Shown here piece by piece: positions 29,564-38,799 of a stretch of DNA of 64,000 nt; position 1 is the stretch's first letter, and every line of letters begins with the position of its first letter. This DNA comes from Paramagnetospirillum magneticum AMB-1. GTDB lineage: Bacteria > Pseudomonadota > Alphaproteobacteria > Rhodospirillales > Magnetospirillaceae. Position numbers and translations under genes: made by a program. The DNA lies in the NCBI RefSeq assembly GCF_000009985.1, contig NC_007626.1:4519943-4583942 (forward strand), given 5' to 3'. The notes under the pieces are model-generated. The model was not told where the DNA came from. It was given only the letters and a program-made list of their open reading frames with translations, and made no database searches.

Positions 29564-30709
29564 TCACGGAACGCCCCCCGCCCGGCTGAGATATTCCTTC
29601 TTTTTTTCCATGTCGCCGTCGCTGTCGGCGAAGCGGGCGGCGATGGCCTTGAACTCGTCCTCCAGGGCGAGAAAGGCCTCGACGATATCGGGGTCGAAAT
29701 GGGAACCGCTGCCCTCGCGGATGATCTGCACCGCCGTGGCGTGGGGCATGCCCTCCTTGTAGACCCGGCGGCTGATCAGGGCGTCGTAGACGTCGGCCAC
29801 CGCCATCAGGCGGGCGGAGACAGGGATGTCGTCGCCGCCAATCCCCCGGGGGTAGCCGCTGCCGTCCCACTTTTCCTGGTGGGCATAGGCGATTTCCTTG
29901 GCCATGGACAAAAAGGCCACCGGCGTGCCCAGGGATTGCTCGGCGTGCTCGATGGCATCGCGTCCCAGGGTGGTGTGGGTCTTCATGATCTCGAATTCGG
30001 CGGGCTCGAACCGTCCCGGCTTCAGCAGGATGCGGTCAGGAATGCCGACCTTGCCGATGTCGTGCAGCGGCGCCGATTTGAACAGCATGTCGACGACGCC
30101 GTCGTCAAGCGAGGATGAGAAACGAGGGTGGTCCCTGAGTTTCAGGGCCAGGGCACGGACATAGTACTGGGTCCGCCGGATATGGTTGCCGGTGTCGGAA
30201 TCCCGCGTCTCGGCCAGGGAGGCCATGGCCAGAATCGTCACGTCCTGAATGGCGGCCAGTTCCCGGGTACGGCGCGTCACCTCGGTCTCCAGATACGCGG
30301 TCTTGTCGCGCAGGAAATCGGCGCTGGCCTTGAGCTTCAGGTGGGTCTCGACCCGGGCCAGCACCACGGCCGGAGTGATGGGCTTGGTGATGTAGTCCAC
30401 CGCCCCCATCTTGAGCCCCACCTCCTCGTCCTCGCTGCCGCTCATGGCGGTGAGAAAGATCACCGGGATGTCGCGGGTTGCTCTGCTGGCCTTGAGGCGC
30501 CTGCACACCTCGTAGCCGTCGACCTCGGGCATCATGATGTCCAGCAGGATCAGGTCGGGCGGCGCATCGGACGCCGCGATGGCCAGCGCCTTCTCGCCGC
30601 CGTTGGCGATCTTGACCCGGTAGAGGTCCTTCAGCAGCCCGCTCATCAGCTTCAGGTTGTCGGGCGTGTCGTCGACCACCAGGATGGTCGGGCGGATGTC
30701 GTCGCTCAT
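29564..30709 (-). CDS. response regulator with HD-GYP c-di-GMP phosphodiesterase output
   Basis: The 381-residue protein has a receiver domain (about 8-125) with DD at its start, phospho-acceptor Asp in LILLDIMMPEVDG and Lys in ITKPI. A short coiled coil links it to an HD-GYP domain (about 160-360) with the HD in APLHDIGKVGIPD and the GYP motif in EKWDGSGYPRGIGGDDIP. HD-GYP enzymes hydrolyse c-di-GMP. It ends the sensor/hybrid kinase/CheY/HD-GYP operon, starting 28 bp after the CheY-like gene, so phosphorelay input probably controls its activity. Confidence 0.93.
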   Translation of the reverse strand: MSDDIRPTILVVDDTPDNLKLMSGLLKDLYRVKIANGGEKALAIAASDAPPDLILLDIMMPEVDGYEVCRRLKASRATRDIPVIFLTAMSGSEDEEVGLKMGAVDYITKPITPAVVLARVETHLKLKASADFLRDKTAYLETEVTRRTRELAAIQDVTILAMASLAETRDSDTGNHIRRTQYYVRALALKLRDHPRFSSSLDDGVVDMLFKSAPLHDIGKVGIPDRILLKPGRFEPAEFEIMKTHTTLGRDAIEHAEQSLGTPVAFLSMAKEIAYAHQEKWDGSGYPRGIGGDDIPVSARLMAVADVYDALISRRVYKEGMPHATAVQIIREGSGSHFDPDIVEAFLALEDEFKAIAARFADSDGDMEKKKEYLSRAGGVP

Positions 30710-30737
30710 GCTTCATTCCCCTCAATCGCCGGGCGGC

Positions 30738-31148
30738 TCATGGCAGCGTCACCTTCAGGGCGCGCTCGATGGATTTCTTGACGGCGGCGATGGAGACCGG
30801 CTTGACCAGGTAGCCCGAGACCTTGAGCCCCTTGGCGGTCATCACCGCCTCCTCGCCCGAATCCGAAGTCAGCATCACCACGGGAATGGCGGCCACTTCG
30901 GGAATCGGGGCCCGCTGCAGCGTCGCCACATAGGCGAAGCCGTCCTCGCCCGGCATGTGGATGTCGCACAGCACGACGGAGGGGCGGATGCGCAAGGTCT
31001 CTGAGATGGCGGCCTTGACGTCGCCGGCATCGTAGAGGTTGGACGGCGGAATGCCGATCTGCATGAGGATCTGGCGAAGGGTCAGCCGGATGAAAGGCTC
31101 GTCATCCACCAGAAGCACCTTGATCCGGCGCAGTTCCGTTTCGTTCAT
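30738..31148 (-). CDS. single-domain response regulator (CheY-like)
   Basis: The 136-residue protein is a lone receiver: acidic pair D15/D16, phospho-acceptor D62 (VVLCDIHMPGEDG), T94 and K116 in LVKPV. No output domain is present. It overlaps the hybrid kinase stop by 4 bp (ATGA), so the two are co-translated. It probably shuttles phosphate between the kinase HPt domain and another target, or acts as a phosphate sink. Confidence 0.92.
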   Translation of the reverse strand: MNETELRRIKVLLVDDEPFIRLTLRQILMQIGIPPSNLYDAGDVKAAISETLRIRPSVVLCDIHMPGEDGFAYVATLQRAPIPEVAAIPVVMLTSDSGEEAVMTAKGLKVSGYLVKPVSIAAVKKSIERALKVTLP

Positions 31149-34100
31149 GGGACACCTCTGTCATCGAGGACCGGCGCGAGGGCGTCGCGCAGTTCACTCA
31201 GGGTGGGGGGCAGCAGCGGGATCAGCATGCCGGCGGCCGCGTCGTTACCATCCCGGGCCGAGTTTTCCACATCGGCGGCCAGACGACCAAGGCGCAGGGC
31301 TCCGGCGGTATTGGCGGTGCCCTTGAGACCATGGGCCACCTCGCGCAGAGCGGCGAGATCGGTCTCGGCCTCCAGGCGCGCCACCTTGGTCCCGGCATCG
31401 TCAAGGAAGGCGGCCAGGATGGGGCGCAGCCGCGCCATGTCCCATTTGTAGATGGGCCCCATGCGTTCGAAGTCGAACACGTCGGGATCGATCTCGGGAA
31501 GGAGGGGGACGGCCCCGGCCGGGGCGGCGGGGGCCACGACCGCCGTCGGCGCCACCCCGCGCCATTTCAGCAGGCAGGCGAACAGTTCGTCGGGATCGAT
31601 GGGCTTGGTCAGGTAGTCGTTCATCCCGGCGGCGGCGCATCTGTCGCGGTCGGCCTGCATGGCATTGGCGGTCATGGCGATGACCGGCAGGTCGCCGAAG
31701 CCCAGACGGCGGATTTCCCGCGTCGCGGCGACACCGTCCATGACCGGCATCTGCATGTCCATCAGCACCATGTCGTAGGGGGCGGCCATGACCATATCCA
31801 CGGCGATCTTGCCGTTCTCGGCCACCTCCACCTCCACGCCGCCATCGGCCAGCAGTTCGGTGGCCACCTGCTGGTTGAAGTCGTTGTCCTCCGCCAACAG
31901 CACGCGCAGCCCCCGAAGCGACGCCAGGGCGTCGTCTGACACCTCGCGCCCGGCGGCCGCCTCCTCGGGATCGCCCTCCAGCGCCGCTCCCAGGGCGCGC
32001 ATGACCGCGTCAAACATGATGGAGGGGTTGACCGGCTTGATCAGCACATCCTCAATCCCGGCGGATTCGGCCGCCTTCATCACCTCCTCGCGGCCATGGG
32101 CGGTGACCATGATCATGTGGGGCGGACTGGTTAGGCCGAGGCCGAGGATGGCCCTGGCCGTCTCGATTCCGTCCATGCCCGGCATCTGCCAATCGAGGAA
32201 GACGACCTCGAACGGCTTGGCGCCGGCGACCTCGCGCACCCTGGCAACGGCCGCCGCCCCGGACTCCACCGCCTCGACCCGGAAGGACATGGAGGTCAGC
32301 ATGTCCACCAACACGGCACGGGCATTCTCGTTGTCGTCGACCACCAGCATGTGGCGGCCGCGCAGGTCCGGCTTGGGAACCAGGGCGCGGCGCGGCCTGC
32401 CCTTGCCCAGGCAGGCGGTGAACCAGAAGGTCGAGCCCCGGCCCGGCTGGCTTTCCACCCCCACCTCGCCGTCCATCAGTTCGGCCAGCTTCCTGGAGAT
32501 GGCCAGCCCCAGTCCGGTACCGCCGTATTTGCGGGTGGTGGAGGTGTCGGCCTGCTGGAAGCTCTGGAACAGACGGCCCATCTGCTCCGCGCTGAGCCCA
32601 ATGCCGGTGTCCCTGACCTCGAAGCGCAGCCGGACCGCCTCGCCCAGATCCTCGGCCAGCCGGACGGCCACGACGATCTCGCCCGTCTCGGTGAACTTCA
32701 CCGCGTTGTTGGCGTAGTTGATCAGGATCTGCCCCAGCCGGAGCGGATCGCCGACCATGTCGTTGGGCACGTCGGACGCCACGTCGAAGATCAGTTCCAG
32801 CCCCTTGGCGATGGTCTTTTCGCTGATCAGGTTGGCGACGTTGTCCAGGACGGTATCGAGATGCACGGCGGTCTTTTCCACCGACAGCTTGCCGGCCTCG
32901 ATCTTGGAGAAGTCGAGGATGTCGTTGATGATTCCCAGCAGATGCTGGCCCGATTGCTGGATCTTGCGCACATAGTCCCGCTGGCGCGGATTGAGCTCGG
33001 TCTTCAGCGCCAGATGGCTCATGCCGATGATGGCGTTCATGGGGGTGCGGATCTCGTGGCTCATATTGGCCAGGAAATCGGCCTTGGCCTGGGATGCCGC
33101 CTCGGCGCGATCCAGGGCCTGATGCAGCAGGGCGTCGGCCCTCTTGCGCTCGGTGATGTCGCGGAAGGTCACCACGGTTCCCACGACGGTGCCGTCCTTG
33201 AGCACCGGCGTGGTGGAGTACTCCACCGGGAAGCTGGTGCCGTCCTTGCGCCAAAGTACCTCGTCCACCTCGGTCCGGGGCTGGCCGTCCTGGCTGGTGA
33301 GGAACATGGAGCAGCATTCGCGGGGAAATGGAGTGCCGTCGGGATAAGTGTGATGCGCCAGGGCGTGCAAGGGCTTGCCGACGATTTCGTCGAGACCGTA
33401 GCCCAGCATGCGGGCGCCGGCCGGGTTGACGAAGGACATGGTGCCGTCCTGGGCCAAGCCGCAGATGCCCTCGTCCACCGACCCCAGGATCAGGCGCGAG
33501 CGCTCCTCCGCCTCGGCCAGTTGCCCGTTGATGGCCTCCAGTTCCTCCTTGCGCGCCGCCACCTGGCGCTCGGAGGCGGCCAGGGTGGCGGCCTGGACCC
33601 GGGTCTCCTCCAGCAGGGCGGCGGTTTTGGCGCCGCGTTCCAGAATCTCCAGACTCATGGCCAAGACCGGCAGGGCCCCGTCCAGCAGGGATTGCTCGGC
33701 GGGGCCGAAGGCCTCCAGTGTCGCCAGTTCCACCACCGCCAGCAGGCGTTCCCCTCGCAGTACCGGCAGGACGGCGATGGTCTTGGGCACCATCTCGGCC
33801 ATGCCGCAATCGATGCGGACATAGTCCGAGGGCGGCCGGGTGATGATGAAGGGCGAGCGCTCCAGGGCACATTGACCGATCAGTCCCTCGCCCATGGCGA
33901 AGGTCTGGTCCAGGGTCTTGCGCTGGCGGAAGGCATAGCCGCCCAGCAGGCGCAGGCGCCCGGCCTCCTCCTCGTGGATGTAGAACACCCCGTGGCCGAC
34001 CTTGAGCAGCGGCGCCATGACGGACAGGAAGGTCTGGGCCAGACCGGCCATGGTTGTCGCGGCCTGAAGCTCGGCCGACAGATTGGCCAGGTGGGTCTTG

Positions 34101-34921
34101 ACCCAGCGCTGGGATTCCATCTGCAGCGCCTCGCCGCGCAGCACGTCGATGGAGCGGGCCAGGGCGCCGATCTCGTTGGGATAGTCGGTATGGGGGACGG
34201 CCTGATCCAACTGGCCTCCCACCAGCTTTTCCACCACGTCCCGCACCCGGGTGGCGGGACGGCGGATGGACATGCCGATCAGCACGGCGAACAGCAGACC
34301 CATCCCGCCGCCGCCGAGGAGAAGCAGCAGGGTCAGACGCTGCCCGCGCTCGTAGCCCTCCTGGGCCAGGCGGGCGGATTCCTGCGCGCCGCGTTCCTTG
34401 ACCCGGACCACGGCCTCCAGAGCCTCGTCCGAGGCGGCCGCCACCAGCTGGAAGGCCGGCGTGGCGACAAAGACCGCGGCATCGGCGGGATTCGTCCGCA
34501 ACAGCGCCACCGCCTGATCCACATTGGCCTTGAAGTCCTTGAAGCCGTCATCGAAGCGGGCAAGGTTGCGCCGGTTTTCCTCGCGGACGAGAGTCGGACG
34601 GACATGGCTCATTTCGGTATGCAGCGCCGCTTCGGCCTGCGACAGCTGCCGCAGGGCCCTATCGCGCTCGGCCGGCTCGCGGGCCAGGATGGCCTGACGC
34701 AAGGCCCGCCCCATCTTGGCCAGTTCGATGCGCCCGTCCTTCAGGCTGGAGATGCCCACCAGCTCCCGGGTGTAAAGGGTCTGGATCTCGTCGTTCAGCC
34801 CCCTTTGGACAAGCAGGCTGTAGAGGCCCAGGCCGACGATCATCAGCAGGAAGACCGAAAAGCCGAGAACCAGCTTGGTGGTCAGTCGCAGGCGCTCCAG
34901 GGCGTTCAGAAGGAAGGTCAT
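31145..34921 (-). CDS. hybrid sensor histidine kinase (4HB-HAMP-GAF-PAS-HisKA-HATPase-REC-REC-HPt)
   Basis: The 1258-residue membrane kinase starts at the ATG 34921 (MTFLLNALERL). Order: TM1 (about 16-38), periplasmic helical sensor, TM2 (about 200-222), HAMP, GAF (about 300-440), PAS (about 480-600), HisKA with phospho-His in NMSHEIRTPMNAIIGMSH, HATPase with NYANNAVKF and TGLGLAISRKL, REC1 (VFLDWQMPGMDG), REC2 (VLMDMQMPVMDG) and HPt with REVAHGLKGTANTAGA. Every relay module is present and intact. It overlaps both neighbours by 4 bp. The signal is unknown; helical periplasmic and GAF inputs suggest combined external and internal sensing. Confidence 0.93.
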   Translation of the reverse strand: MTFLLNALERLRLTTKLVLGFSVFLLMIVGLGLYSLLVQRGLNDEIQTLYTRELVGISSLKDGRIELAKMGRALRQAILAREPAERDRALRQLSQAEAALHTEMSHVRPTLVREENRRNLARFDDGFKDFKANVDQAVALLRTNPADAAVFVATPAFQLVAAASDEALEAVVRVKERGAQESARLAQEGYERGQRLTLLLLLGGGGMGLLFAVLIGMSIRRPATRVRDVVEKLVGGQLDQAVPHTDYPNEIGALARSIDVLRGEALQMESQRWVKTHLANLSAELQAATTMAGLAQTFLSVMAPLLKVGHGVFYIHEEEAGRLRLLGGYAFRQRKTLDQTFAMGEGLIGQCALERSPFIITRPPSDYVRIDCGMAEMVPKTIAVLPVLRGERLLAVVELATLEAFGPAEQSLLDGALPVLAMSLEILERGAKTAALLEETRVQAATLAASERQVAARKEELEAINGQLAEAEERSRLILGSVDEGICGLAQDGTMSFVNPAGARMLGYGLDEIVGKPLHALAHHTYPDGTPFPRECCSMFLTSQDGQPRTEVDEVLWRKDGTSFPVEYSTTPVLKDGTVVGTVVTFRDITERKRADALLHQALDRAEAASQAKADFLANMSHEIRTPMNAIIGMSHLALKTELNPRQRDYVRKIQQSGQHLLGIINDILDFSKIEAGKLSVEKTAVHLDTVLDNVANLISEKTIAKGLELIFDVASDVPNDMVGDPLRLGQILINYANNAVKFTETGEIVVAVRLAEDLGEAVRLRFEVRDTGIGLSAEQMGRLFQSFQQADTSTTRKYGGTGLGLAISRKLAELMDGEVGVESQPGRGSTFWFTACLGKGRPRRALVPKPDLRGRHMLVVDDNENARAVLVDMLTSMSFRVEAVESGAAAVARVREVAGAKPFEVVFLDWQMPGMDGIETARAILGLGLTSPPHMIMVTAHGREEVMKAAESAGIEDVLIKPVNPSIMFDAVMRALGAALEGDPEEAAAGREVSDDALASLRGLRVLLAEDNDFNQQVATELLADGGVEVEVAENGKIAVDMVMAAPYDMVLMDMQMPVMDGVAATREIRRLGFGDLPVIAMTANAMQADRDRCAAAGMNDYLTKPIDPDELFACLLKWRGVAPTAVVAPAAPAGAVPLLPEIDPDVFDFERMGPIYKWDMARLRPILAAFLDDAGTKVARLEAETDLAALREVAHGLKGTANTAGALRLGRLAADVENSARDGNDAAAGMLIPLLPPTLSELRDALAPVLDDRGVP

Positions 34922-36480
34922 GACAATGCCTCGCGGGTGTCGGCCACGGCGCCCCGATGCCGGCGCTGGATTTCCAGGTTGAGGGCCAGCAGCGACGCCA
35001 TTTCCATGAACTGGCCATGCACCAGGGGGTCCGGCGGATCGAGAACCGCGATTTCCGCGACGCCCAGGACCGCGTCGTCCAGCAGCAGCGGCGCCATCAT
35101 CACCGCCGCCGGCCGGGCGCTCCCCAGGCCGGACCGGATGGTCCAGGCCTGAGCGTCGCTGACGTCGAGAATGCGCGGCTGCCGCTCGGCCACGCATTGA
35201 CCGAGCAGCCCCTCGCCCGGCGCCAGGAGCGGCGGCGTGGCGGCGTCACAGGCGAAGCGCCCCGCCAGATGGAAGACGCCGTCTCCGCTGCCGTCATCGG
35301 CGTAAATAAGGCCCTGCAGCGCCCCGAAGATGCGGTGGCACTCGGCCAGGAAGGCGTCGGCCAGTTCCCGCGTCGACCGAGCCCGCTGGAAGAGCAGCGC
35401 CGATTCGGCCCGTCGCGTCTTGCGCTCTGCACCGGCGGCCTGGGCAGCGGCGTAGTCTTCCAGGCGCCGTGCCGCCAGGACCTGGGCATGGTGACTGTGC
35501 AGCATCTTCAGACCAAGGCCGCAGAAGACCAGCAAGAGGGCCGCCGTCGCCAATCCCACCGCAAGGCTCTCGCCGGCCGGCACGGTCCGCGTGAGATCTT
35601 CCATCAGCACCAGGGACCAGTCGCCATAAGGGTCGTTCCAGGTCACCGTGGAGGCTGCCTGGGCATGACGGCGTCCCCCCAGATCCACCACGCCTCCTTC
35701 GACGGCAAAGGGCAGGATCGATGGCTCGGCCCGATCGAACATGGCGCCAAACTGCTTGAGCGCCCGGATGGCGCTCAAGCGCTCCGGATTCGGCTGCCCC
35801 GCCAGGAAGCCGATCCATTCCGGGCGATTCGAGGCGAACACCACGCCCTGGGGGGACAACAGCAGCGCCACGTCCGACCTGCCCTGCAACAGGGAATCCA
35901 CCTGGGACAAAGTGGTGCGGGCCACCACCGTCCCGACGGCTTCGGCATTGCGACCCGCCATGGCGCGCACCGGAGTGGCGAAGTAGAGGGCGCGGTCGCC
36001 ACGGGCCAGACTGACGGCGGCATAGACGTTGTCATGGCCCTTCATGGACGTCTGAAAATAGGGCCGGAAGCGAACATCCAGCCCCGTCGAGGGCTTGCCG
36101 CCCATATCCCACGACGATCTGATCCGACCGTCCCCGCCAACGATGAAGACACCCTCGGCACCATGAGAACGGCCAACCGCCTCAAGCAACCGGGAAACCC
36201 GGGGACCATTGGGCGGAAAGGTTCCCAAGGCGTCACCCCGAACCTCCTCGTCGGTCATGCCGAGCAAAGAGAGCGACCCCATGATATTGCCGTTCAGGGT
36301 CTGCGACATCAATTCGACGCCGCTGCGCTGGGCCTCGATCCGCAGCCGCGAAAGCCGCTCATCGTCGCGGCGTTCGCGAACCGCCCATACCGCCATGGCC
36401 GAGCCGATCGCCACGACCAGCAACGCCAAGATCCAGGCCAGCCGGGCATGCCCGGTCGCGAAAGCGGCAATGCGGTTCAA
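34918..36480 (-). CDS. membrane sensor with periplasmic Cache-like domain and cytoplasmic GAF, no output domain
   Basis: The 520-residue protein has TM1 (about 12-33), a periplasmic domain of double-Cache type (about 40-290, with GVFIVGGDGRIRSSW and YFATPVRAMAGRN), TM2 (about 300-322), and a coiled segment leading to a GAF domain (about 360-510, LLAPGEGLLGQCVAERQPRI). The GAF resembles that of the hybrid kinase. No kinase, GGDEF, EAL or methyl-accepting domain follows. Its stop overlaps the kinase start by 4 bp. It probably acts as a co-receptor for that kinase. Confidence 0.82.
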   Translation of the reverse strand: MNRIAAFATGHARLAWILALLVVAIGSAMAVWAVRERRDDERLSRLRIEAQRSGVELMSQTLNGNIMGSLSLLGMTDEEVRGDALGTFPPNGPRVSRLLEAVGRSHGAEGVFIVGGDGRIRSSWDMGGKPSTGLDVRFRPYFQTSMKGHDNVYAAVSLARGDRALYFATPVRAMAGRNAEAVGTVVARTTLSQVDSLLQGRSDVALLLSPQGVVFASNRPEWIGFLAGQPNPERLSAIRALKQFGAMFDRAEPSILPFAVEGGVVDLGGRRHAQAASTVTWNDPYGDWSLVLMEDLTRTVPAGESLAVGLATAALLLVFCGLGLKMLHSHHAQVLAARRLEDYAAAQAAGAERKTRRAESALLFQRARSTRELADAFLAECHRIFGALQGLIYADDGSGDGVFHLAGRFACDAATPPLLAPGEGLLGQCVAERQPRILDVSDAQAWTIRSGLGSARPAAVMMAPLLLDDAVLGVAEIAVLDPPDPLVHGQFMEMASLLALNLEIQRRHRGAVADTREALS

Positions 36481-36548
36481 AACGCCCCCGGCCTTTGGTG
36501 CGGTCTCTCAACCGGAAACACACGGATCCCGATAAGGTACTCCATCCT

Positions 36549-37475
36549 TCAGGCATATGAAATCCGCTGTTTCCACGTTCCCCCTTCCGGCAGAAGTACC
36601 GCGTCTGGCGGCCAGGGAGAAAGCCCGTCCCGCAGCCACGCACAGCTCTGCCGCCAGAATCCGTCGCGATGACGGGCATGGAACAGGCCGAAATGCCCCA
36701 CATCCGCAAAGCCCAGATCGGCGGGAGCCAGCGACACCCTCTGCCGCTCGCTGTTCCGGTAATAGCTCAGCCCGCGAAGGATGGCTCGGGGCGTCCCGAA
36801 TTCATCATCGGCCATGCCCACCGCCAAAATCTGCGCCCGTACGGCGGCGAAGCGGTCGAGGATCAGCGGGCGTTCGTGCTGGGGATAGCTGACCTCCATC
36901 TTCTCGCGGCGAAAGCTCCACTCATGAGCCACGCCGGCGGGTAGATCCTCCAGCCAGCCCAGCCGCCGTCCCGGGAAATAGCCCAGCAGAGCGGTCAGCA
37001 CCGGCATCGCAACATGCCATTTCAGCATCAGCCGCAGACGCCGGTCGGCGGCATAGTCCCGCCAATAGGCGTATTGCGCCCCCACGGTCAGAAGACGGTC
37101 GATGCGAGCGGCGCCGGGGGCAAAGCCCGGAAGAAAGCCGCCGATGCTGTGCCCGACCACTGCCAGCATTCCATCGGGGCGCCGCCGCTGCGCCCAGGCG
37201 ATGGCCGCGTCGAAATCCAGCTCGCCCCAATCGCGCCAGCGAATCCCGGCACCCTGAATCCGCCCCGGCCGCGACAGGCCGATGCCGCGATAATCGTAGG
37301 TCAGGACCGCGAACCCCTGTTCGGCCAGAAAGCGTGCGTAGCGGTGATAGTAGCGGGCCAGCACTCCGGTGGCGGGATTGATGATGACGGTTCCCGCGTC
37401 CACCGCCCCCTCGGGGCGCCAGAAATGCCCCAGCAGTTCGTAGCCGTCGCGGCACAGAAGGGAGATGGGCTCCAT
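36549..37475 (-). CDS. alpha/beta hydrolase
   Basis: The 308-residue protein has the alpha/beta hydrolase nucleophile elbow GHSIGG (in LAVVGHSIGGFLPGF), an early strand TYDYRGIGLSRPG and a late His in DVGHFGLFH. The whole resembles the predicted serine hydrolases of COG4757. The substrate is not evident. Of two in-frame ATGs (37481 and 37475) the second is about 8 nt from GAGGGG and is preferred. It follows the MFS gene closely and is probably in the same operon. Confidence 0.82.
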   Translation of the reverse strand: MEPISLLCRDGYELLGHFWRPEGAVDAGTVIINPATGVLARYYHRYARFLAEQGFAVLTYDYRGIGLSRPGRIQGAGIRWRDWGELDFDAAIAWAQRRRPDGMLAVVGHSIGGFLPGFAPGAARIDRLLTVGAQYAYWRDYAADRRLRLMLKWHVAMPVLTALLGYFPGRRLGWLEDLPAGVAHEWSFRREKMEVSYPQHERPLILDRFAAVRAQILAVGMADDEFGTPRAILRGLSYYRNSERQRVSLAPADLGFADVGHFGLFHARHRDGFWRQSCAWLRDGLSPWPPDAVLLPEGGTWKQRISYA

Positions 37476-37487
37476 GACCATGCCCCC

Positions 37488-38705
37488 TCACGCCTGGACC
37501 GGGCGAGCAAGCCCCGCCGGCGTATTGCCGATGGGAAAGTGCAGCAGGGCCGCCACCAGTCCCGAGGCAGCCGTCGCCGCCCAGATCAGGGAATAGGACC
37601 CGGTCAGGTCCAGCACCAGCCCCCCCAGCCAGGCCCCGAGAAACGAGCCGATCTGATGGCTGAGGAAACACAGTCCGAACAGTGCGCCCAGATGCTGCAC
37701 CCCGAAGATCCGGGCCACCAGCCCGCTGGTCAGGGGCACCGTCCCCAGCCAGGTCAATCCCATGATCGCCGCGAAGATCACCACGGATATCTCGCTTTTG
37801 GGCAGGGCGACGAAGGTGGTGATGGCGGCTCCCCGGATCAGGTACAGCCAGCCCAGCACCGGCCCCTGGGCGAAGCGCCCGCCCAGCCAGCCGCATCCCC
37901 AGCTTCCCGCCATGTTGAACAGCCCGATCAGCGCCAGTGCCATGGCGCCCAGGCCCACCGGCATATGGCACAGGGACAGGTAGCCCGGCAGATGGGTGGC
38001 GATGAAAGCCAGTTGGAAACCGCAGGCGAAGAACCCGACGGTCAGCAGGCGATAGCCCCGGTGACGCGCCGCCTGCGCCAGGATGGCCCCGAGCGGCGGA
38101 CCGGCCGAGGATTGCGGCGGGACCGGCTCGTCTCGGCGAAGAAAGAACCCCAGGGGCGCCGCCGCCAGGATCACGGCGGCCAGGACCAACAACGACCAGG
38201 CCATGCCGCCGCTTGCGGTGACCGACTGGACCACCGGGACCAGGAGAACCTGCCCGAGCGACCCGCCGGCGCTGGCCAGACCCATGGCCATGCTCCGGGT
38301 TTCGGGCGGCGCCATCTTGCCGATTGCGGTCATGACCACGCCGAAGCTGGTGCAGCTGATCCCGATCCCCACCAGCAGGCCCATGCCGAGGACGAGGGCG
38401 GCGTCGCTGGCCACCAGGGCGGACAGGGCCAGCCCCCCGGCATAGGCAAGCGCACCGAAGCCGATCACCGGCAAGGCGCCATGGCGGTCGGCCGCCGCGC
38501 CGGCAAAGGGCTGCGCCAGCCCCCAGGCCAGATTGTGCAGGGCGATAGCAAAGGCGACCAGGGTGACGGGCACCCCGCGATCATAGGAAAACGGCCCGAG
38601 GAACAGGCCGAATGTCTGGCGGGTTCCCATGGCGGCGCTCATGATCAGCGCCGCCGACACCACCGCCAGAATCATCGTGCGGCGCCGTGTGTCGTTTGTC
38701 TTCAT
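37488..38705 (-). CDS. major facilitator superfamily transporter
   Basis: The 405-residue protein has about 12 predicted transmembrane segments and the MFS loop 2-3 pattern (GAAADRHGALPVIGFGAL). The half-way loop is around residue 200. It resembles the oxalate/formate antiporter-like or CynX-like branch, but the substrate cannot be assigned. The ATG at 38705 has GGAGG 5 nt upstream; an ATG at 38717 lies before it. A LysR gene lies just upstream on the same strand and a hydrolase just downstream, which suggests uptake and hydrolysis of one compound. Confidence 0.85.
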   Translation of the reverse strand: MKTNDTRRRTMILAVVSAALIMSAAMGTRQTFGLFLGPFSYDRGVPVTLVAFAIALHNLAWGLAQPFAGAAADRHGALPVIGFGALAYAGGLALSALVASDAALVLGMGLLVGIGISCTSFGVVMTAIGKMAPPETRSMAMGLASAGGSLGQVLLVPVVQSVTASGGMAWSLLVLAAVILAAAPLGFFLRRDEPVPPQSSAGPPLGAILAQAARHRGYRLLTVGFFACGFQLAFIATHLPGYLSLCHMPVGLGAMALALIGLFNMAGSWGCGWLGGRFAQGPVLGWLYLIRGAAITTFVALPKSEISVVIFAAIMGLTWLGTVPLTSGLVARIFGVQHLGALFGLCFLSHQIGSFLGAWLGGLVLDLTGSYSLIWAATAASGLVAALLHFPIGNTPAGLARPVQA

Positions 38706-38772
38706 CTCGACCTCCATCCTGAACCCTCAGAATGGAAAGCGGCCATGACGGCGGCAAACGAGAAGCCTTCGC

Positions 38773-38799
38773 GGATGGATGAGGACTCCTCATCTATCC
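38773..38799. promoter_or_regulatory. 27 bp palindrome between the LysR and MFS genes
   Basis: GATGAGGACTCCTCATC (38778-38794) is a perfect palindrome. It is extended outward by GGAT and ATCC across one G-T pair, giving 27 bp with a single non-Watson-Crick pair. It overlaps the LysR stop codon and lies about 70 bp before the MFS start. It may be an operator or an RNA hairpin; no T tract follows. Confidence 0.6.

Noticed and set aside
31145..35197. 1350-codon version of the hybrid kinase
   Set aside because: The first 92 codons are a shadow of the Cache-GAF gene. MTFLLNALERL at 34921 precedes the first transmembrane helix and overlaps the upstream stop by 4 bp.
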